From Anthopleura xanthogrammica (taxonomy: Eukaryota > Cnidaria > Anthozoa > Actiniaria > Actiniidae), in assembly GCA_964019055.1 (NCBI GenBank), contig OZ025224.1, positions 6,323,194 to 6,387,193 on the forward strand: a stretch of DNA of 64,000 nucleotides, in the 5' to 3' direction. Of this stretch, positions 1-12,199 are shown in pieces (position 1 is the first letter of the stretch; the number at the start of each line of letters is the position of its first letter). A program made the position numbers and the translations under genes. Under the pieces are notes generated by a model. It was not told the DNA's origin. It did no database searches and worked only from the letters and a program-made list of their open reading frames with translations.

Positions 1-172
1 AATACATAATTTTCAGTGAACTATAAATGAAAAATCACAGGACCTTCTAAAACATTCTCGTACTTATTAATTTCCAAATTGTACTCGAGGTCGTGCGATT
101 TCCTATACTAATAATAATAATAATAAGAATAATAATAAGAATAATAATAATAATAATAATAATAACAAAAAA

Positions 173-973
173 ATGTACTCAATACACAAAGAAAGCAAAA
201 GATTCAAAGCTGAAACTGCCGAAGCAAATGTTCCAGAATCTTTACCGAAAGAAAAAGACGTTTCCAGCATCGAAAAAGCACGAAGAATAAAGACCACCTA
301 CAAAGACCATCTGCAAACGGAACAACGTGAAAAGTGGGAATCTAAACCCCTTCATGGCCAGTACGAAAGGCAAGTGAACAAAGCAGATGTGGACAAACAG
401 AGAACACACAGTTGGTTGAAAGGAACATGCTTAAAGGCAGAGACAGAGGGACTCATCATAGCAGCGCAAGATCAGACACTGGCTACAAGGTACTATGCGA
501 ACAAGATCATAGGAAAAGATGTTAACATCAAATGCTGAATGTGCGGTGAATACGACGAAACTATCGACCACATCATATCAGGCTGTCCTGTTCTCGCAAA
601 GAAAGAGTTTATAGAAAGACACGATAAAGTTGGGACATACGTTCACTGGAAGCTTTGCAAGCAGTATGGATTCGACGTATGCAGGAAATGGTATGAACAT
701 GACCCTAAAAAAGTAATGGACAACGATATAGCAACAATTTTATGGGACATGCAAGTACACACGGACAAAACCATCAAAGCTAACAGACCAGACATCATAG
801 TCAAGAACAAATTAGAAAAACGATGTTTTCTAATTGATGTGTCAATCCCAGCAGAAAGAAATGTGCCCTTAAAACAGATAGAAAAACTCTCCAAATACAA
901 AGATCTAGAAATAGAAATAAGAAAAATGTGGGGTATGGAAACATTTAATCCGCTTTCAATTTTTTTTTTTTAA
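173..973 (+). pseudogene. Non-LTR retrotransposon reverse-transcriptase C-terminal remnant
   Basis: Two consecutive in-frame segments (173-535 and 539-970) are separated by a single TGA at 536-538. Read through, they give a C-x2-C-x8-H-x5-C knuckle-like cluster (NIKC, then CGEYDETIDHIISGC) followed by a basic and acidic tail with KLSKYKDLEIEI. I recognise this arrangement as the C-terminal part of reverse-transcriptase polyproteins common in cnidarian genomes; this is family recall, not a search. The TGA lies where an Arg codon CGA would fit the cluster, so a CpG transition is the simplest cause. A short 3' region and an AAT microsatellite tail (1069-1121) follow, as expected of a LINE 3' end. 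It is 5'-truncated and inactive. Confidence 0.6.
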
Positions 974-1068
974 TAAATCAGTGAATACATTCTAGTTTTC
1001 CCAAGGTTCATGGATTGGACTCGGTAAGCTAAGAATTTTGTAAGCAAAACGCTAAGCAAATTGGAAAT

Positions 1069-1069
1069 A

Positions 1070-1121
<52 letters not shown>
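1069..1121. repeat. (AAT)n microsatellite, probable LINE tail
   Basis: About 17 AAT units follow the reverse-transcriptase remnant directly. Many non-LTR elements end in a short tandem repeat of this kind, so I read it as the 3' tail of that insertion. A similar AAT-rich tract lies at 106-164, just before the open segment. Confidence 0.7.
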
Positions 1122-1122
<1 letters not shown>

Positions 1123-1350
1123 TAAACAGTACTTATAGAGCGCATTCTGCTACCTCAATGCGCTATGCATGGTTCGTAGTTTAAAAATATGTATGCTGAT
1201 TGAAAAAGTAGAGTTTTCAGTAACGACTTAAATTCGGTAAGATTGTTAGATTTCCTGATAATTACAACCATAATTATCTTAATTATATGGCCCCAACAAC
1301 AAATATATAAATCTAAAGATTTCACCTTTGATTTTTTCTTTGATTTCCAG

Positions 1351-4307
1351 CAACTGCGAATTTTTTTCACTTTCCACGTAAATCAGTTGAGAATAAGATC
1401 GTATTTGTGGAGCCTTTTGTCAGTTTGACGACATTCACTATCAGCTTGTGGTACCAGCTTGGCGAGGACACCATATTCCATAGCATCTTGAGTTATGCTA
1501 CCACTAGTGAGGACAACGAATTAACCGTTTTTATAATAAACCCTGACATTAGGGTAGAAATTAACAAAGCATCCTTGTTAGTATCATTTAATCTTTAAAT
1601 TTTATTTATAACCTGAATGTGTAACCTAGACTGATCAAAGACAGCAGGGCACGGCTAACATGGCCAGGAATAGCAGTCATCCTGAACCCGCTGTACGTCA
1701 GCGGATTTCACCATGGTAATTGAGTGTAAAAAGATGGGGCTGATGGAAATGTACGGGACGAAATAGGTCTCATGTAAAAGGCTTTTACAAGCAGCTACAT
1801 AATTTTTCTTCGGATATTCCATATGAAACGTGACACAGGACTCTCAAGACATATTCCAAAAGCTTTATAGTTGAGCGAATAATTGCAAAATGAATGCAGA
1901 ACGCATAATGTAACCTCTGTCACGCTATCACTAAGCCGGATTGTGTTCTTTGCATAATTTAACCGACAAGCTTACATGAGATATTTCTATACTACATTAT
2001 GTAGCTTAAATTTATCAAACCACAAAAAAAAAAGTGGCCAGACAATGCTTTCATAGTTCTCAGGGCAAATTTAATGGCAATCTTTGAAGTCTGTGAGGAA
2101 AATAGGCAATCACGCAACCTTTGAGAATTATGGTTTTCGCATATATCAACTACAAATTCCCCCTATAAATTCTTTTAAAACGGTTTTCAAAAGATCTATT
2201 CTTCCTTAAGTTTCAGCATAAATTCCGTTCAAATCAAAACAGTTGCCGATAGTAAAATGAATGTTTTTTTTGAGGTAACTATTTAGCATACGTAAACACA
2301 GGTCTCTGTCTATCCTGTCTTGCGTTAGAATTTGCAAAAAGAACAGGTTTAAGAGCAAAATGGAAAAGCTTATCATAGAGAACTACTGTAAGGATCGATT
2401 TGGACTTTTTTGGTAACGATAATCGATCAAAGATTATACCTCCTAGAATATTAGGATTTACGCTTGCTATAAGAAGATGTATGGGGGAATGTGTCAGTAC
2501 TATTCTTCGTATTAAAATCACCAAAAAGGAAAGATAAGATTTTCTGTTCTGATTTAAATTTAAAGTCAGATAGGTCCGAGAGATGTAATACTTGATAGAT
2601 TGATTTGGGCTTTCGAGATAATTTGAGTATGTGAGATTATATTTATGGTTCTTGTTTGCTTCAAGCCATTTCTTTGTAAAAAGATATTGCAACTTTGATA
2701 CTCTCATGGTGAAAACCGCTGCTTTACTGCAGGCTCAAATGGCCGGTATTCCTGGCCATGATTTACAGATCCATCCAGTTGATTTGAGTAAAAAATATTA
2801 GTCAATCACAATGGAGAATATTTGCTAAACTTGCAATTGTATGTCATTCTTAGTAGCGCGGCGACTCGGGAAACAGTTATTTCTTTTGTTTTCCCTTTCA
2901 ATAACGAGTATCATCGTAAATGTTTACAAATAACAAAAGCCTCCCCTGAAAATTTAGGTTCTAAACTTTCATAAGGCAATTTTCGTAGGCATCATGACGC
3001 CTCAGTTTTGCAGTGACGTCATTTTTACGTCACTTCGGATCAGCTGGATAGGAATTTAAAGTGTTTTGCGGAAGCAGTACACAGGAGAACCCAGTGAAAA
3101 AAACTCGAATCAAGGAAAAGACCTAACAAAATCTATACTAAAATGTAATGAACCGAACGCGCCGGATACCCAAGGGGTGAGAGGCTGGTGTACTACTGCC
3201 CGGCCACTATTGTTTATGAACAGTTACAATATCACTAACAGCTCTACTGATCTTCTATAAGGGACGCACCATTTGATATTTGATGGGGGGTGGGCCAATT
3301 TTAGGTTTGCTCGATTTTTTGCCCGCCCTCGATGTTGCACGATATTTTTTTACTGTGCCAAGTGCTTGCATTATATTATTTTCAGTCATTTTTTTGATAG
3401 TATATATTTATACAAATTGAATGTCCAATTTTTCATTGACAGTCTATTGCACAAAATACAAAGTATAGTTATCAGACATTACTCCCAACGATTGCATAGT
3501 TACATGATCTTAACTGTCCGCCCCTAAAGTTTCATTGTAAGTTGGTCAACGGAATACCCAAAATCCAGACAGATGATGAGTTTTCTTAGGCCGGAGCAGC
3601 TAGGGGGGTTGGGGGCATGCTCCCACGAAAATTTTTGAAATTCAGACTCTCGGAAATGCGATTTCCAGCAGTTTGAGAGGCATAAGACTTCTTTCAAAAG
3701 TCGAATATTCCATTTGGTTCAAAATAAGTGAAATCTTGAAATCGAATTTATAAGCTCGCTTGATATTTTTTTTGCCGTATATCTGACGTTGCACGATATT
3801 TTTTAAGGATCGTGACCTTGCTCGATATTTTTTTGGGGATTTAACCCACCCCCCATGAAATATCAAATGGTCCGTCCCTAATATACAATGATTTTGTAAG
3901 TTATTTTAAACACTATTCCCAGGAGCGCGGACGTCGGCAGTGATTTAATTGGTGGAGGATGGCATCATATTTGTGTAACCTGGCAGAATAATGATGGCAA
4001 GACAGTAGTTTACTTTGATGGCCAAAAAGTGAAAGAAGGCACATTAAAGCAGAACTATGTGATTCCAAAGGGTGCATTGATTCTGGGTCAAGAGCAAGAT
4101 CGCTACATGGAACGTTTTAGCGAAAGTCAGTCTTTCCAGGGGAATCTGACGAGTTTCAACATCTGGGACCGAGTGCTTACAACAGACGAAATCAAAGACA
4201 TGTCTCACTCTTACCATACCCCAGAAGGGAATGCAGTCAGCTGGTCCGATCTTAAATCTAAGACCTATGGCAAGATCCAGGCCGATTGTAACCCTATTTG
4301 TCCTTAG
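1351..4307 (+). CDS. Pentraxin-domain (LamG fold) protein, last two exons
   Basis: Exon A is 1351-1576 (acceptor TTTCCAG, donor GTTAGT, ends in phase 2). Exon B is 3923-4307 (acceptor TTCCCAG; stop TAG at 4305-4307). The join completes a Leu codon and keeps one frame, about 202 codons. Exon A gives the N-terminal pentraxin strand pattern (FHFPRKS, FTISLWYQL, SILSYAT, DNELTVFI). Exon B has the pentraxin signature HHICVTW, a FDGQKV turn, the calcium-site motif ILGQEQD and FNIWDRVLTTDEI. This is the secreted pentraxin/CRP fold, a calcium-dependent pattern-recognition lectin domain. Exon A has no cysteine: the position that is Cys in CRP (FTVC) is Ile here, so the conserved intradomain disulfide cannot form. 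Upstream exons or a signal peptide are not recognised and probably lie left of the window. The intron contains a MITE. Confidence 0.8.
3261..3879. mobile_element. MITE with GGGACG terminal inverted repeats
   Basis: The left end begins GGGACGCACCATTTGATATT and the right end is its near-perfect inverse, ending in CCGTCCCT, about 34 bp of terminal inverted repeat including a G-run/C-run. Internal copies of a TTGCACGATATTTTTT motif occur near both ends (3334 and 3790). There is no transposase frame, so it is a non-autonomous DNA transposon about 620 bp long. It lies in the intron of the pentraxin gene. Confidence 0.75.
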
Positions 4308-6000
4308 TAGTGTAAAGCTAATACCTTGTTACCGTATGGCAGTTCTTTTTGACATGCTCAAAGCCATATGTTTCAATTCCACATTCAAAAGTTAGTTGAC
4401 AAAAGTTTAGCATTTTTAAATTTGATAACTCGAATACAATAGAGTTGCGCATAGGAGGTCATAATCGGAGGCAGAATAGCGTAAAACGATATCGTATTTA
4501 GACATTACTAATTGTTTTTACATTCCAGATCACGTGTTATCCCCTTCATCTTGTACCATTCCTTCGATTACTGATAACGCTTGATCATGAGAAGACACGA
4601 GAACATAGATGGAGGAAATTCGAAAAGGCACGATTGACACGTGGTCTGAAATGGAGATATATTGCACCAAGTCGAATAGTATTGGTTTATTACAGGGATT
4701 AGAAGCTTTAACTCATATCGGCTAGAAGGTCAGGATAGGAAAACCTATGCCATAGAGTTATTTACCGTTCTAAAATGGCCTCGGATATAGGGACTGAGGC
4801 CGATTTAGGAAGGTAAATAAATATTTACTTTTATTTACTTATTTTTCCCCATTTACTTTTACAAATAATTTGCAATTTGCGTTTTTGTTATTTAGCAACC
4901 ATTGTCCCAGGATACTGCCTGCTCTAACTGGCAATCAAAAGTTTACGTGATTTTTAAGAAACCGGCCAGGAAAGAAAAAAAATACGTATATTACTTGCAA
5001 ATATTTGTATTTGGAACAATTTGGCAGCATTTAGAAAACGATGAGATATGCGTGCACAATATACAATTGCATTAAATCTAGATGATGTTTATTTTCTTTT
5101 CTTTTTTTTTTTAATTCTTTCTTCTTCTTTTTTAATTACTGCAAAAATAGATTTTAAAAATTGCAATGAAAATCACTAAGAAAAAAAAAATATATCCACG
5201 ATCCGAAAAAAAGCAAAATTATCGTATTAACATTATCTTAATGAAGTAAAGTCAAGGAAAGCGAAGACGAAGCAAACGGATATGTTGATAATCAGCTAGA
5301 GGAGAACAACCAAAAGGACAGAAAAATAACAACAACAAACTGAACTTTTTCTGACTTTGTGAACTCAAAGTTAAGGTAATCCAGTCTTCTGCATGCAGAC
5401 TGCAAATATCAAATATCAGTATTAAAACTGAGTTGGTTTAAATGCACAAAAAAATCATTTATTCTGGTAGAAATTAACTTGTAGCTTTCGCTGGCAATGT
5501 TTATATGACAAGCTCAAGAAACCAATGGGCGCCTTGCATCAATTTCCAAAATGGGCCTCAGAACAAAAGCGAACATAATTTTCTTGAGGATTGAAATTGT
5601 TTTGTTATGTTAATATTAAACATTTTTTGGATGACGTTGAGCATGATATCGTAAACTATGTACACCAAAGCCGTGTTATCTTCCAAAGGCGTAGGCTGAG
5701 GCGGATAACACAGGGGGGAAAACATCAATTCCCACCATGGCCTCAAGTTGGGAAGTGAGGTGTTCCCAACTCCCAATATTAGGATATAACTGGGAATAAC
5801 TCCCATTAATTTATCTTGATCATCACTTACAGGTACTTGCATAGGCGGCGGAGACGAGGAGGGAAAGGATTCTAGAGCCCCCCCCCCCCCCCCCCCCAAC
5901 TTTTTTAGTAAAAGTTTTATTCCCATGAATGTTGCAGCAATTTTGCCCACTTTAATTTATATGCTTCAGCGATTTTAGCGTTCTTGGTTTTTTTACTTGC
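4308..6000. other. Intergenic stretch, no gene recognised
   Basis: This is AT-rich DNA after the pentraxin stop. I see low-complexity T-rich and A-rich tracts (about 5095-5200), a 19-C homopolymer region at 5879-5897, and no open frame with recognisable protein features on either strand. Confidence 0.5.
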
Positions 6001-6039
6001 TTATTTATTTTTTTGCTTCAGCGATACAGGGTGATACAG

Positions 6040-6310
6040 GGTGCATTAAGGCACGATGCGAATGAAAGTCCGTTCTCATTTCCGGTAACATTTGGCCTAT
6101 CCCCTCGCCACAATTTGTGTGATTTGTATTTTTCGCCGAACATTTTTCATGATTTTTGTCTGTGATGAAATTCCGCGCATATGCACGCATTGCTTTTCAA
6201 AAAAATTCAAAAATATATATATATATTTCTCGGCATCGTGTGGACAAAACAATTCTCTGTAAAGCATCACATGAAAGGAAATTTATTGGAAAATCGATTT
6301 CTGGGGCTAA
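6040..6310. repeat. Dispersed repeat, copy A (partner at 48080-48315)
   Basis: Segments such as TTTCCGGTAACATTTGGCC, TTTTTCGCCGAA and AATTCCGCGCATAT recur in reverse complement at about 48130-48270. The flanking piece ATGAAAGGAAATTTAT...GGGGCTAACT recurs in the same orientation. It is an anonymous dispersed element, with no coding capacity seen. Confidence 0.6.
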
Positions 6311-6501
6311 CTTTCCTGATTAATTTGTTATTTTGGAGATATGGAGCTGAAAGTAAAGGTCAGTGTAAAAATTTGGAGGCGCTGATGCAAACCTTTCCAT
6401 AATATGTAAATAAAGAAGAGCGAGGCAGATTTCCTAATTTACCCTTCAATTTTTAGGTCTAACTTTGTAACTGATGGTGAAGTATTCTATTATCACTAAA
6501 C

Positions 6502-6772
6502 GATGCCAACTGCCTTACTTTAGATGCCAACTGCCTTACTTTAGATGCCAACTGCCTTACTTTAGATGCCAACTGCCTTACTTTAGATGCCAACTGCCTT
6601 ACTTTAGATGCCAACTGCCTTACTTTAGATGCCAACTGCCTTACTTTAGATGCCAACTGCCTTACTTAAGATGCCAACTGCCTTACTTTAGATGCCAACT
6701 GCCTTACTTTAGATGCCAACTGCCTTACTTTAGATGCCAACTGCCTACTTTAGATGCCAACTGCCTTATTTT
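6502..6772. repeat. 21-bp minisatellite, about 13 copies
   Basis: The unit GATGCCAACTGCCTTACTTT plus A repeats head-to-tail. One copy has TTAAG in place of TTTAG (near 6665) and one has lost a base (near 6745). Copies abut with no spacers. Long frames on both strands here are repeat artefacts, because 21 is a multiple of three. Confidence 0.9.
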
Positions 6773-7489
6773 GTTATTTCTTTGTCAGTTAGCATAAAAG
6801 CCAGACACCAAAACCCCAAAAACCACATAGTGGAGAAAATGGGAACGTGTAGCTCGAACCATGCTGGGATGCCCCTTTGGAATTTTAAGGTTACATTCAA
6901 AGCTCAAAAGCGTTTATAAGAAGAGCATTATTGGCTTGTATACACTCCTTGACTTTATTTTCTTCCATTGCGGTTGACTTGTGAAAACGGCAAAATTAAT
7001 TGAAAAGCAGAGGTTCGTAAAGACGCGCGGTAAAGCTGACCGTAGATGACACTCTAACACACTTAGCTTAATTTCATTTCATTTCATTTAGTTTATTTGT
7101 CACTATATTTACTATATAAAATATGTTTTTGACAGGAGAAGGAAACAGGATTTGCGTCCCAATTGATATCCTTCCCCTATTGTACGATATTGTACGATAT
7201 GATACGAAGAAACTATTTTAGGATGAATCAAGTACTTGTCCGTACGCAGGCATAGACTAATTAAGGATGTTGTTTTATCTGCGCTAAGATTTGTATTTAA
7301 TTGAACCAAGTTTTCGGCCTAAGCGGCCATCTTTAAGGTTGTGAAAGCGCACGCATAATACGTAGTTAACGGAAAATGGTTTCCATGGAAAAATATATAC
7401 AACAAGCTAAGAATTTCAACTGACGGCATTACAACTAAGTGCGCGCGCTAAAAACATAGAGTGTAGGGGATAGTTAATAAGGAATGACT

Positions 7490-8860
7490 AAATTTGTTTT
7501 AACAACGGAATGAAGCTATCAGTTAATGTTCTTCCAATGTCCCTATTGCTCAAGACTCTGCTGTTTCTAGCAATGTATGTTGATTCGAGCCATTTTCTCT
7601 GATGTCATTTAGACTCGGTCTTCAATATCCTGCTTTTATCCCAGTTAATGCTGTGTCCCGCCTTTTTATTGTGTTCTGATAAGACTGAATGGTTGGTATT
7701 TCCCAGCCTTACGTTTCGTTCGCGTTCTTTCTTGCGCGTATGGAATGATCGTCCAGTCTCTCCAATGTATGATGTTCAGCAATCTTGGCAAGGAATCTCG
7801 TATATGATGCCTATCTTCTTGTCTTCTTCTAACCTATCTTTGGGTCTTGATATTAGATGACGTGTAGTGGTGACTGGTCTTGACGCAGCCTTGATGTTGA
7901 TTTTGAACATACGGCAATACAGCATACCCTTTGAATGACGTGTCTTTTTTCCTATCACTATGACCATTTTTGACATTTCTGACATGTTTGTTTTTGTTGA
8001 TAAACTGTTTCGCGTAACCATTTAAGGAGGCTCGAAATAGTTTTTCTTGAATGAGCGCGCGCGCTCTTAAATGACGTAGCACTGAATCATTTGAAATGGA
8101 ATAGGAAAATTTTGTCCCAAAAAACCTCATACTTAAACTAAAATAACTTAAAAACTGGACGGTATTTTTTTTTAAACTTTGCATGTGGCTTTTGTTTAAT
8201 GGTTCGTAAGTGCTAAGAAAAAAAAATTCTGTAATGGGGAACGTCCTAAAATAAACTTCATTGATTTCTGAGAATTCCTCATTACAGAATTTTTTCTTTT
8301 TCGGTCTTATCAAAGATTGGATCATGAACTTCAAACATGCCAATTTTAAACGACTTTCACCGTTCGGTTTTTGAGTTATGAATTTTTAAATGAAAAACTT
8401 TGCACACATTTGAAGTGTTCTATCATTGTCATAGCAACGTGTTACGTCATATCTTTATTTTCATTCCAACCTTTACTTTATGTTTTTTCGTCTTCTGGGT
8501 CAACTTACGGTCATATATTAGTTATATAAAGTTTTTCAGGGTCGTTTTTGTTATTCTATATGCAAGTTCAAAAACCCTTTCTAGCCTCCTTAAGGTGAGG
8601 GCTTTGTACACTTTCTGTCTCTCGATGTCTTTCCCTCCATTACTATCAGGATGACTTTCAGCTCTTTTGTACAGAGTACGCACGACAGAGGCCTTGTGTT
8701 GTGGAGCGTGGTGACTTTCAAAACTCAAATATCGATCAGTGTGCGTCTTTTTACGTTATACTGTGATGCTTATGGTGCCATCATCTCTGATCATGTTGAG
8801 ACTGTCAAGGAAGGATGTCCCTGTTTATGAATTTTAGGTAATCCATAAAAGTTGGTTGTG
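7490..8860 (-). pseudogene. Penelope-like retroelement remnant (GIY-YIG end), split by a MITE
   Basis: Read on the minus strand, the upstream piece (about 8594-8860) gives FESHHAPQHKASVVRTLYKR and KDIERQKVYKALTL. The piece below 8022 continues NGYAKQFINK, then ISRPKDRLEEDKKIGIIYEIPC, and the GIY-YIG signature SYIGETGRSFHTRKKE with HSINWDKSRILK further on. This order (RT tail, then a GIY-YIG endonuclease) is that of Penelope-like elements. An in-frame TGA lies in the GIY-YIG segment (IPCQDC then stop), and a TTAA MITE at 8022-8593 interrupts the frame. Leaving out the MITE and one TTAA makes the two halves contiguous. A GGCCGCTTAGGCCGAAA motif near 7310-7335 (minus) resembles the 3' region of such elements. 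Inactive. Confidence 0.7.
8022..8593. mobile_element. TTAA-flanked MITE inserted in the Penelope-like remnant
   Basis: TTAA occurs at 8022-8025 and 8590-8593. Directly inside each is a matching terminal inverted repeat beginning GGAGGCT(C/A)GAAA. The host frame reads KALTL on one side and NGYAK on the other, and closes exactly if one TTAA is removed. A TTAA target duplication is characteristic of the piggyBac superfamily. There is no transposase, so it is non-autonomous. GCGCGCGC tracts lie near the left end. Confidence 0.8.
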
Positions 8861-8984
8861 ACTCCATCGGTAGTTGAAATTAAAATGATCTAATCATATA
8901 ATATCTAAAGAAATGCCCTATAAGATTAACTAGGTATGAAAATAGATAACGAGGCATTTTAGCTAAATTTATCGAAGTAAGTAA

Positions 8985-9640
8985 TTATTATTTTACAGTT
9001 ATTGAGGTGGCTGATAAGATGGTAGTTTCTGATAATAGTGAATTTCATCAAGGACCTTGACATGGATTTCATCTCACAAGGTAGACTGTTCCAGAGCTCT
9101 ACAGTTTTTGGATGGAAGAAACAAGGATCTGTAGGAGGTTTGCTTGTGATGTGCCAGTTGTATGTAGTTGTTCTTATCAAAGTTGCTTGTAAGATTAAGA
9201 ACTCCGCAGACTATAGGCCCCGCAGGCGCCATGAATAAATTAACATCTAGGAATCAGTCGAGCGTGCATCATTAACTTGTAAGTAGTTTTCTTTTTCCTT
9301 TTTGTTATTGAATTTGTCCCTTTTTATGAAGTCAATTGTTGGTAAATTGTTTGTTGTAGCGAATCGTATAATCTTCTGTGTAATAGTGGAATAATTGTCA
9401 AACTGGAGTTAATAAATATGCATGTTGGAGTCAATGTGTACGAAGGCTCGACTATTCATGTAGTTGAAGACTACATTGCTTGTTCTGTAGTGGGATGCAG
9501 CGGAAAGAGGTGTTGTTTGAGGTCCGTGTTGATCAAGCCATTCCTTATTTTGTACAGCAGCATCAGATCAGTTGTTTCTTGTCTATGCTCCAGCTCCAGT
9601 TCAAGGACGCAGAGTCTTTCGGATTAGGATATATCCTCAG
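8985..9640 (-). pseudogene. LINE reverse-transcriptase C-terminal remnant
   Basis: On the minus strand, broken frames give LLYKIRNGLI and, downstream, NWHITSKPPTD, CFFHPKTVELWNSLP and MKFTIIRNY. The FFP(R/K)TVxxWNxLP signature is the usual end of several LINE reverse transcriptases. Several frame breaks and stops lie between the pieces, so it is a decayed 5'-truncated copy. Confidence 0.6.
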
Positions 9641-10011
9641 GAAAGTTTAAGATAAACTTATATAACGTTGCGGCCCACAGCCCACATTGAACATTCGCAA
9701 AAATAGATACGTATATAATCTGTCCTAGAGTTTTCGCGAAGTTATTGAGTGTAGAAGTATATATTATGACCGGTATTTGTATTTCGTGTTTTTTTTTTTT
9801 TGTGATTTCAAAATTGTAGCCCTTTCCTAGTGCCTTTTTGGGTGGTGCGCCTGGGAGCAGCAGCATTGGACGGCTCGCCTTAATTGTTAACGCCCCATTT
9901 CAAAGAATTTTCAAGTGCAATCAGCAATTGCAAATTTATTTATTTGTGAAACAATATCTTATGAGCTTATGCATGGTACAAGCTATAATTCAGCTACGTT
10001 TACTTACTTCT

Positions 10012-10357
10012 GGTTCACGTTTACTAGCGTTAGAATTGGAATCGAAAGCAACATACGCAGACTCAGTAGTGTACTAAAAAAACCTTGTTATCGCTAATCA
10101 TCACTCAAGTACTACTTATAAACAGCGCTTGTCTTTTTTCACATCTAAATCGGATAAATGCAATCCACCCTTTGCAGCACGCTGGAATGTAGCTCAATTT
10201 GGAGGAAAATCAATAGGTTCCAATAAAGTCTCAGGAGATTGAAATTATTTTGTTTGGTCTTCCAATTGCATGAGCTCCTTAATTTGACGTCACGTGCAAG
10301 AGATCTACTGAGTCTGCATATTTTGCTTCCGATTCCGATGCTAGCGTAAACCAAGCT
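10012..10357. repeat. Fold-back element with long inverted arms and a palindromic core
   Basis: The left arm (about 10012-10072; TTTACTAGCGTTAGAATTGG and CAGACTCAGTAG) is mirrored at 10300-10357. Between them, a second palindromic core (about 10170-10300) matches the family at 44429-44562 and 45075-45212. It has no coding capacity. Confidence 0.6.
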
Positions 10358-10648
10358 TAATGCTACAAAAAGTACTTTCCATATTCATATCAAATTATAT
10401 AACGTTATCTTAAGGTAAGATAAAAGTGTTAAAATGTTACAATGCATGACATTTATCGAAATTGATAGACGGATGTTGTTCGTAACGTCGATTTCGATCG
10501 CCTCCGGCTGGTGATTTTTAAACTTTTCTCGGGTTTCTCCAAACATTCCGCGAGCTTTATTTCACCGATAGAGTCATAGAACTTAGTTTTGTATTCCTTT
10601 TATGATATAGAAGAAGATATTTTAAGATTAGAAAAATGTTTGTTGGGA

Positions 10649-10845
10649 AGCACGGGTGGCGTAGCGGTGAGAGCGCTCCCCTCCGGCTTACCAATGCGAC
10701 CCTGGTTCGAGTAAGTCCCGCCGGGCTCGGTGTCGTATGTAAGTAGAGTTTCTAGTTGGTTCTCTCCTGTGCTTCGAGGGTTTTTCTCCGGGTTCTCCGG
10801 TTTTCCTCCCTCCGAAAAAATCAACTTCTAAATTCCAATTCGATT
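10649..10845 (+). repeat. tRNA-derived SINE, copy 1
   Basis: It begins GCACGGGTGGCGTAGCGGTG, with an A-box-like TGGCGTAGCGG. About 40 bp later comes a B-box-like GGTTCGAGTAAGTCC, then a shared body (TTCTAGTTGGTTCTCTCCTG, TTTTTCTCCGGGTTCTCC). The copy at 60507-60690 is nearly the same throughout. The paired pol III boxes at tRNA spacing and the dispersed copies support a tRNA-derived SINE. The B box has a 2-bp insertion here. Confidence 0.75.
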
Positions 10846-12080
10846 ATTGAACGAGGGCCACAGGTTTGTTAGCCACTGGCTACTAAGTGCTACCCTCGTA
10901 AAAACCTCAAAATTGCAATTCTCCAAACTATGGGAAAAATACGAATCACATTCGTCGTGATTCGTTTTACTTTTCCTATTCACAAAGACAAGTCTGCCAA
11001 AGTAGTTTTCACGAAAAAAGTCAAAAAAAGTCATAAAAAGGATGTAGCACTAATTTTTTTTAAACAGTTTTTTTTTGGAAATCCGACCTAAAATTCAAAT
11101 AGAAGTGTTAGTATCTCAAGATTTATACCTTATGTGCACAATTTTGTATCCTCAACTTCTACTTTAAAATCCTTCTCAGGAAACTATTTTAGCTAGTTTG
11201 AAAGTGTATGTCTTTTGTTTAAATTTGATAGAAATTTTTAGTTTAAGTTATAACAAATTGTTCAAGCGTGTTTGTAAACAAAGAAAAAAACTAGTCAGGA
11301 ATGTCGGACAATACCGAACATTTCAATAATGAGTTGGAACTCTACAGGTATATTTTGTGCTTTTGTGTTTTTCTATCTGAAACACCAAAACTTAATTGAA
11401 TGAAAAAATTGCTACAAATGATTAAAAATAATATTGAAAAACAGAAATTGTCCATTTTGTGCAGAGTTTAGAGATAAAATAGATGTACATGTAGTAGACA
11501 AACTTTCATTTGTGAGCTGTCAGTTAAAAACCATGTCATTGCCGGTTAAAGTAAAGCATAGGTTTTGTTGGCAAATCAGCCAATGAGAAAGTGCTTACTA
11601 TCTAAGCTATATTATAACATGCATTATTTATTCCAAAATATTCACGAAACCGCGACTTAAAAATTGTGACTTGTGAACTAAAGACTTGCAAAAAGACTTG
11701 CGGTTTTAACTTACGCTCTACAATAAGAAAAGCGGCCATTACACTCTCGTAACCACGACACGCACCTGTCAATCAACGTTTCGGCGCAACAAATGAAGTC
11801 ATATGGCTAATATGTTTTTTTGTTCTTGGGTTCATAAAAAAGGGAAAAGAGAAGACAAGAAAAGACAAGACAAGAGAACAAAGGAGAGGATGATTTCTAC
11901 GGATCAGTAGATGCTTACTAAAGACTACATCCATAGAACTCCACTCTCAGAGATGGCCAGCTCTCCCAGCTCAGGGGTAAAACACGCATGTATCTTGCTT
12001 TGATTTCTCTTGAAAAGGAATTGGTGACAATTGAAGTACTTTCAGTGTTGCCATTAAAAACCTAGGATAAAAAGTTAAAA
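10846..12080. other. Intergenic stretch, no gene recognised
   Basis: AT-rich sequence with a purine-rich run at 11840-11890 and no coding signature that I can support. Confidence 0.4.
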
Positions 12081-12081
12081 A

Positions 12082-12130
<49 letters not shown>

Positions 12131-12199
12131 GAAACTTTATTTCATTGTTGTTTTTTTTTTTTACATTTACGATTGTAAATCTCACTACGAATAGGTAAT

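Noticed and set aside
2279..2707. 142-codon minus-strand frame in the pentraxin intron
   Set aside because: No recognisable domain, compositional bias typical of AT-rich noncoding DNA and no splice or start context.
6459..6797. CRISPR-like regular array
   Set aside because: The 21-bp units abut with no spacers and the context is animal DNA. It is a minisatellite.
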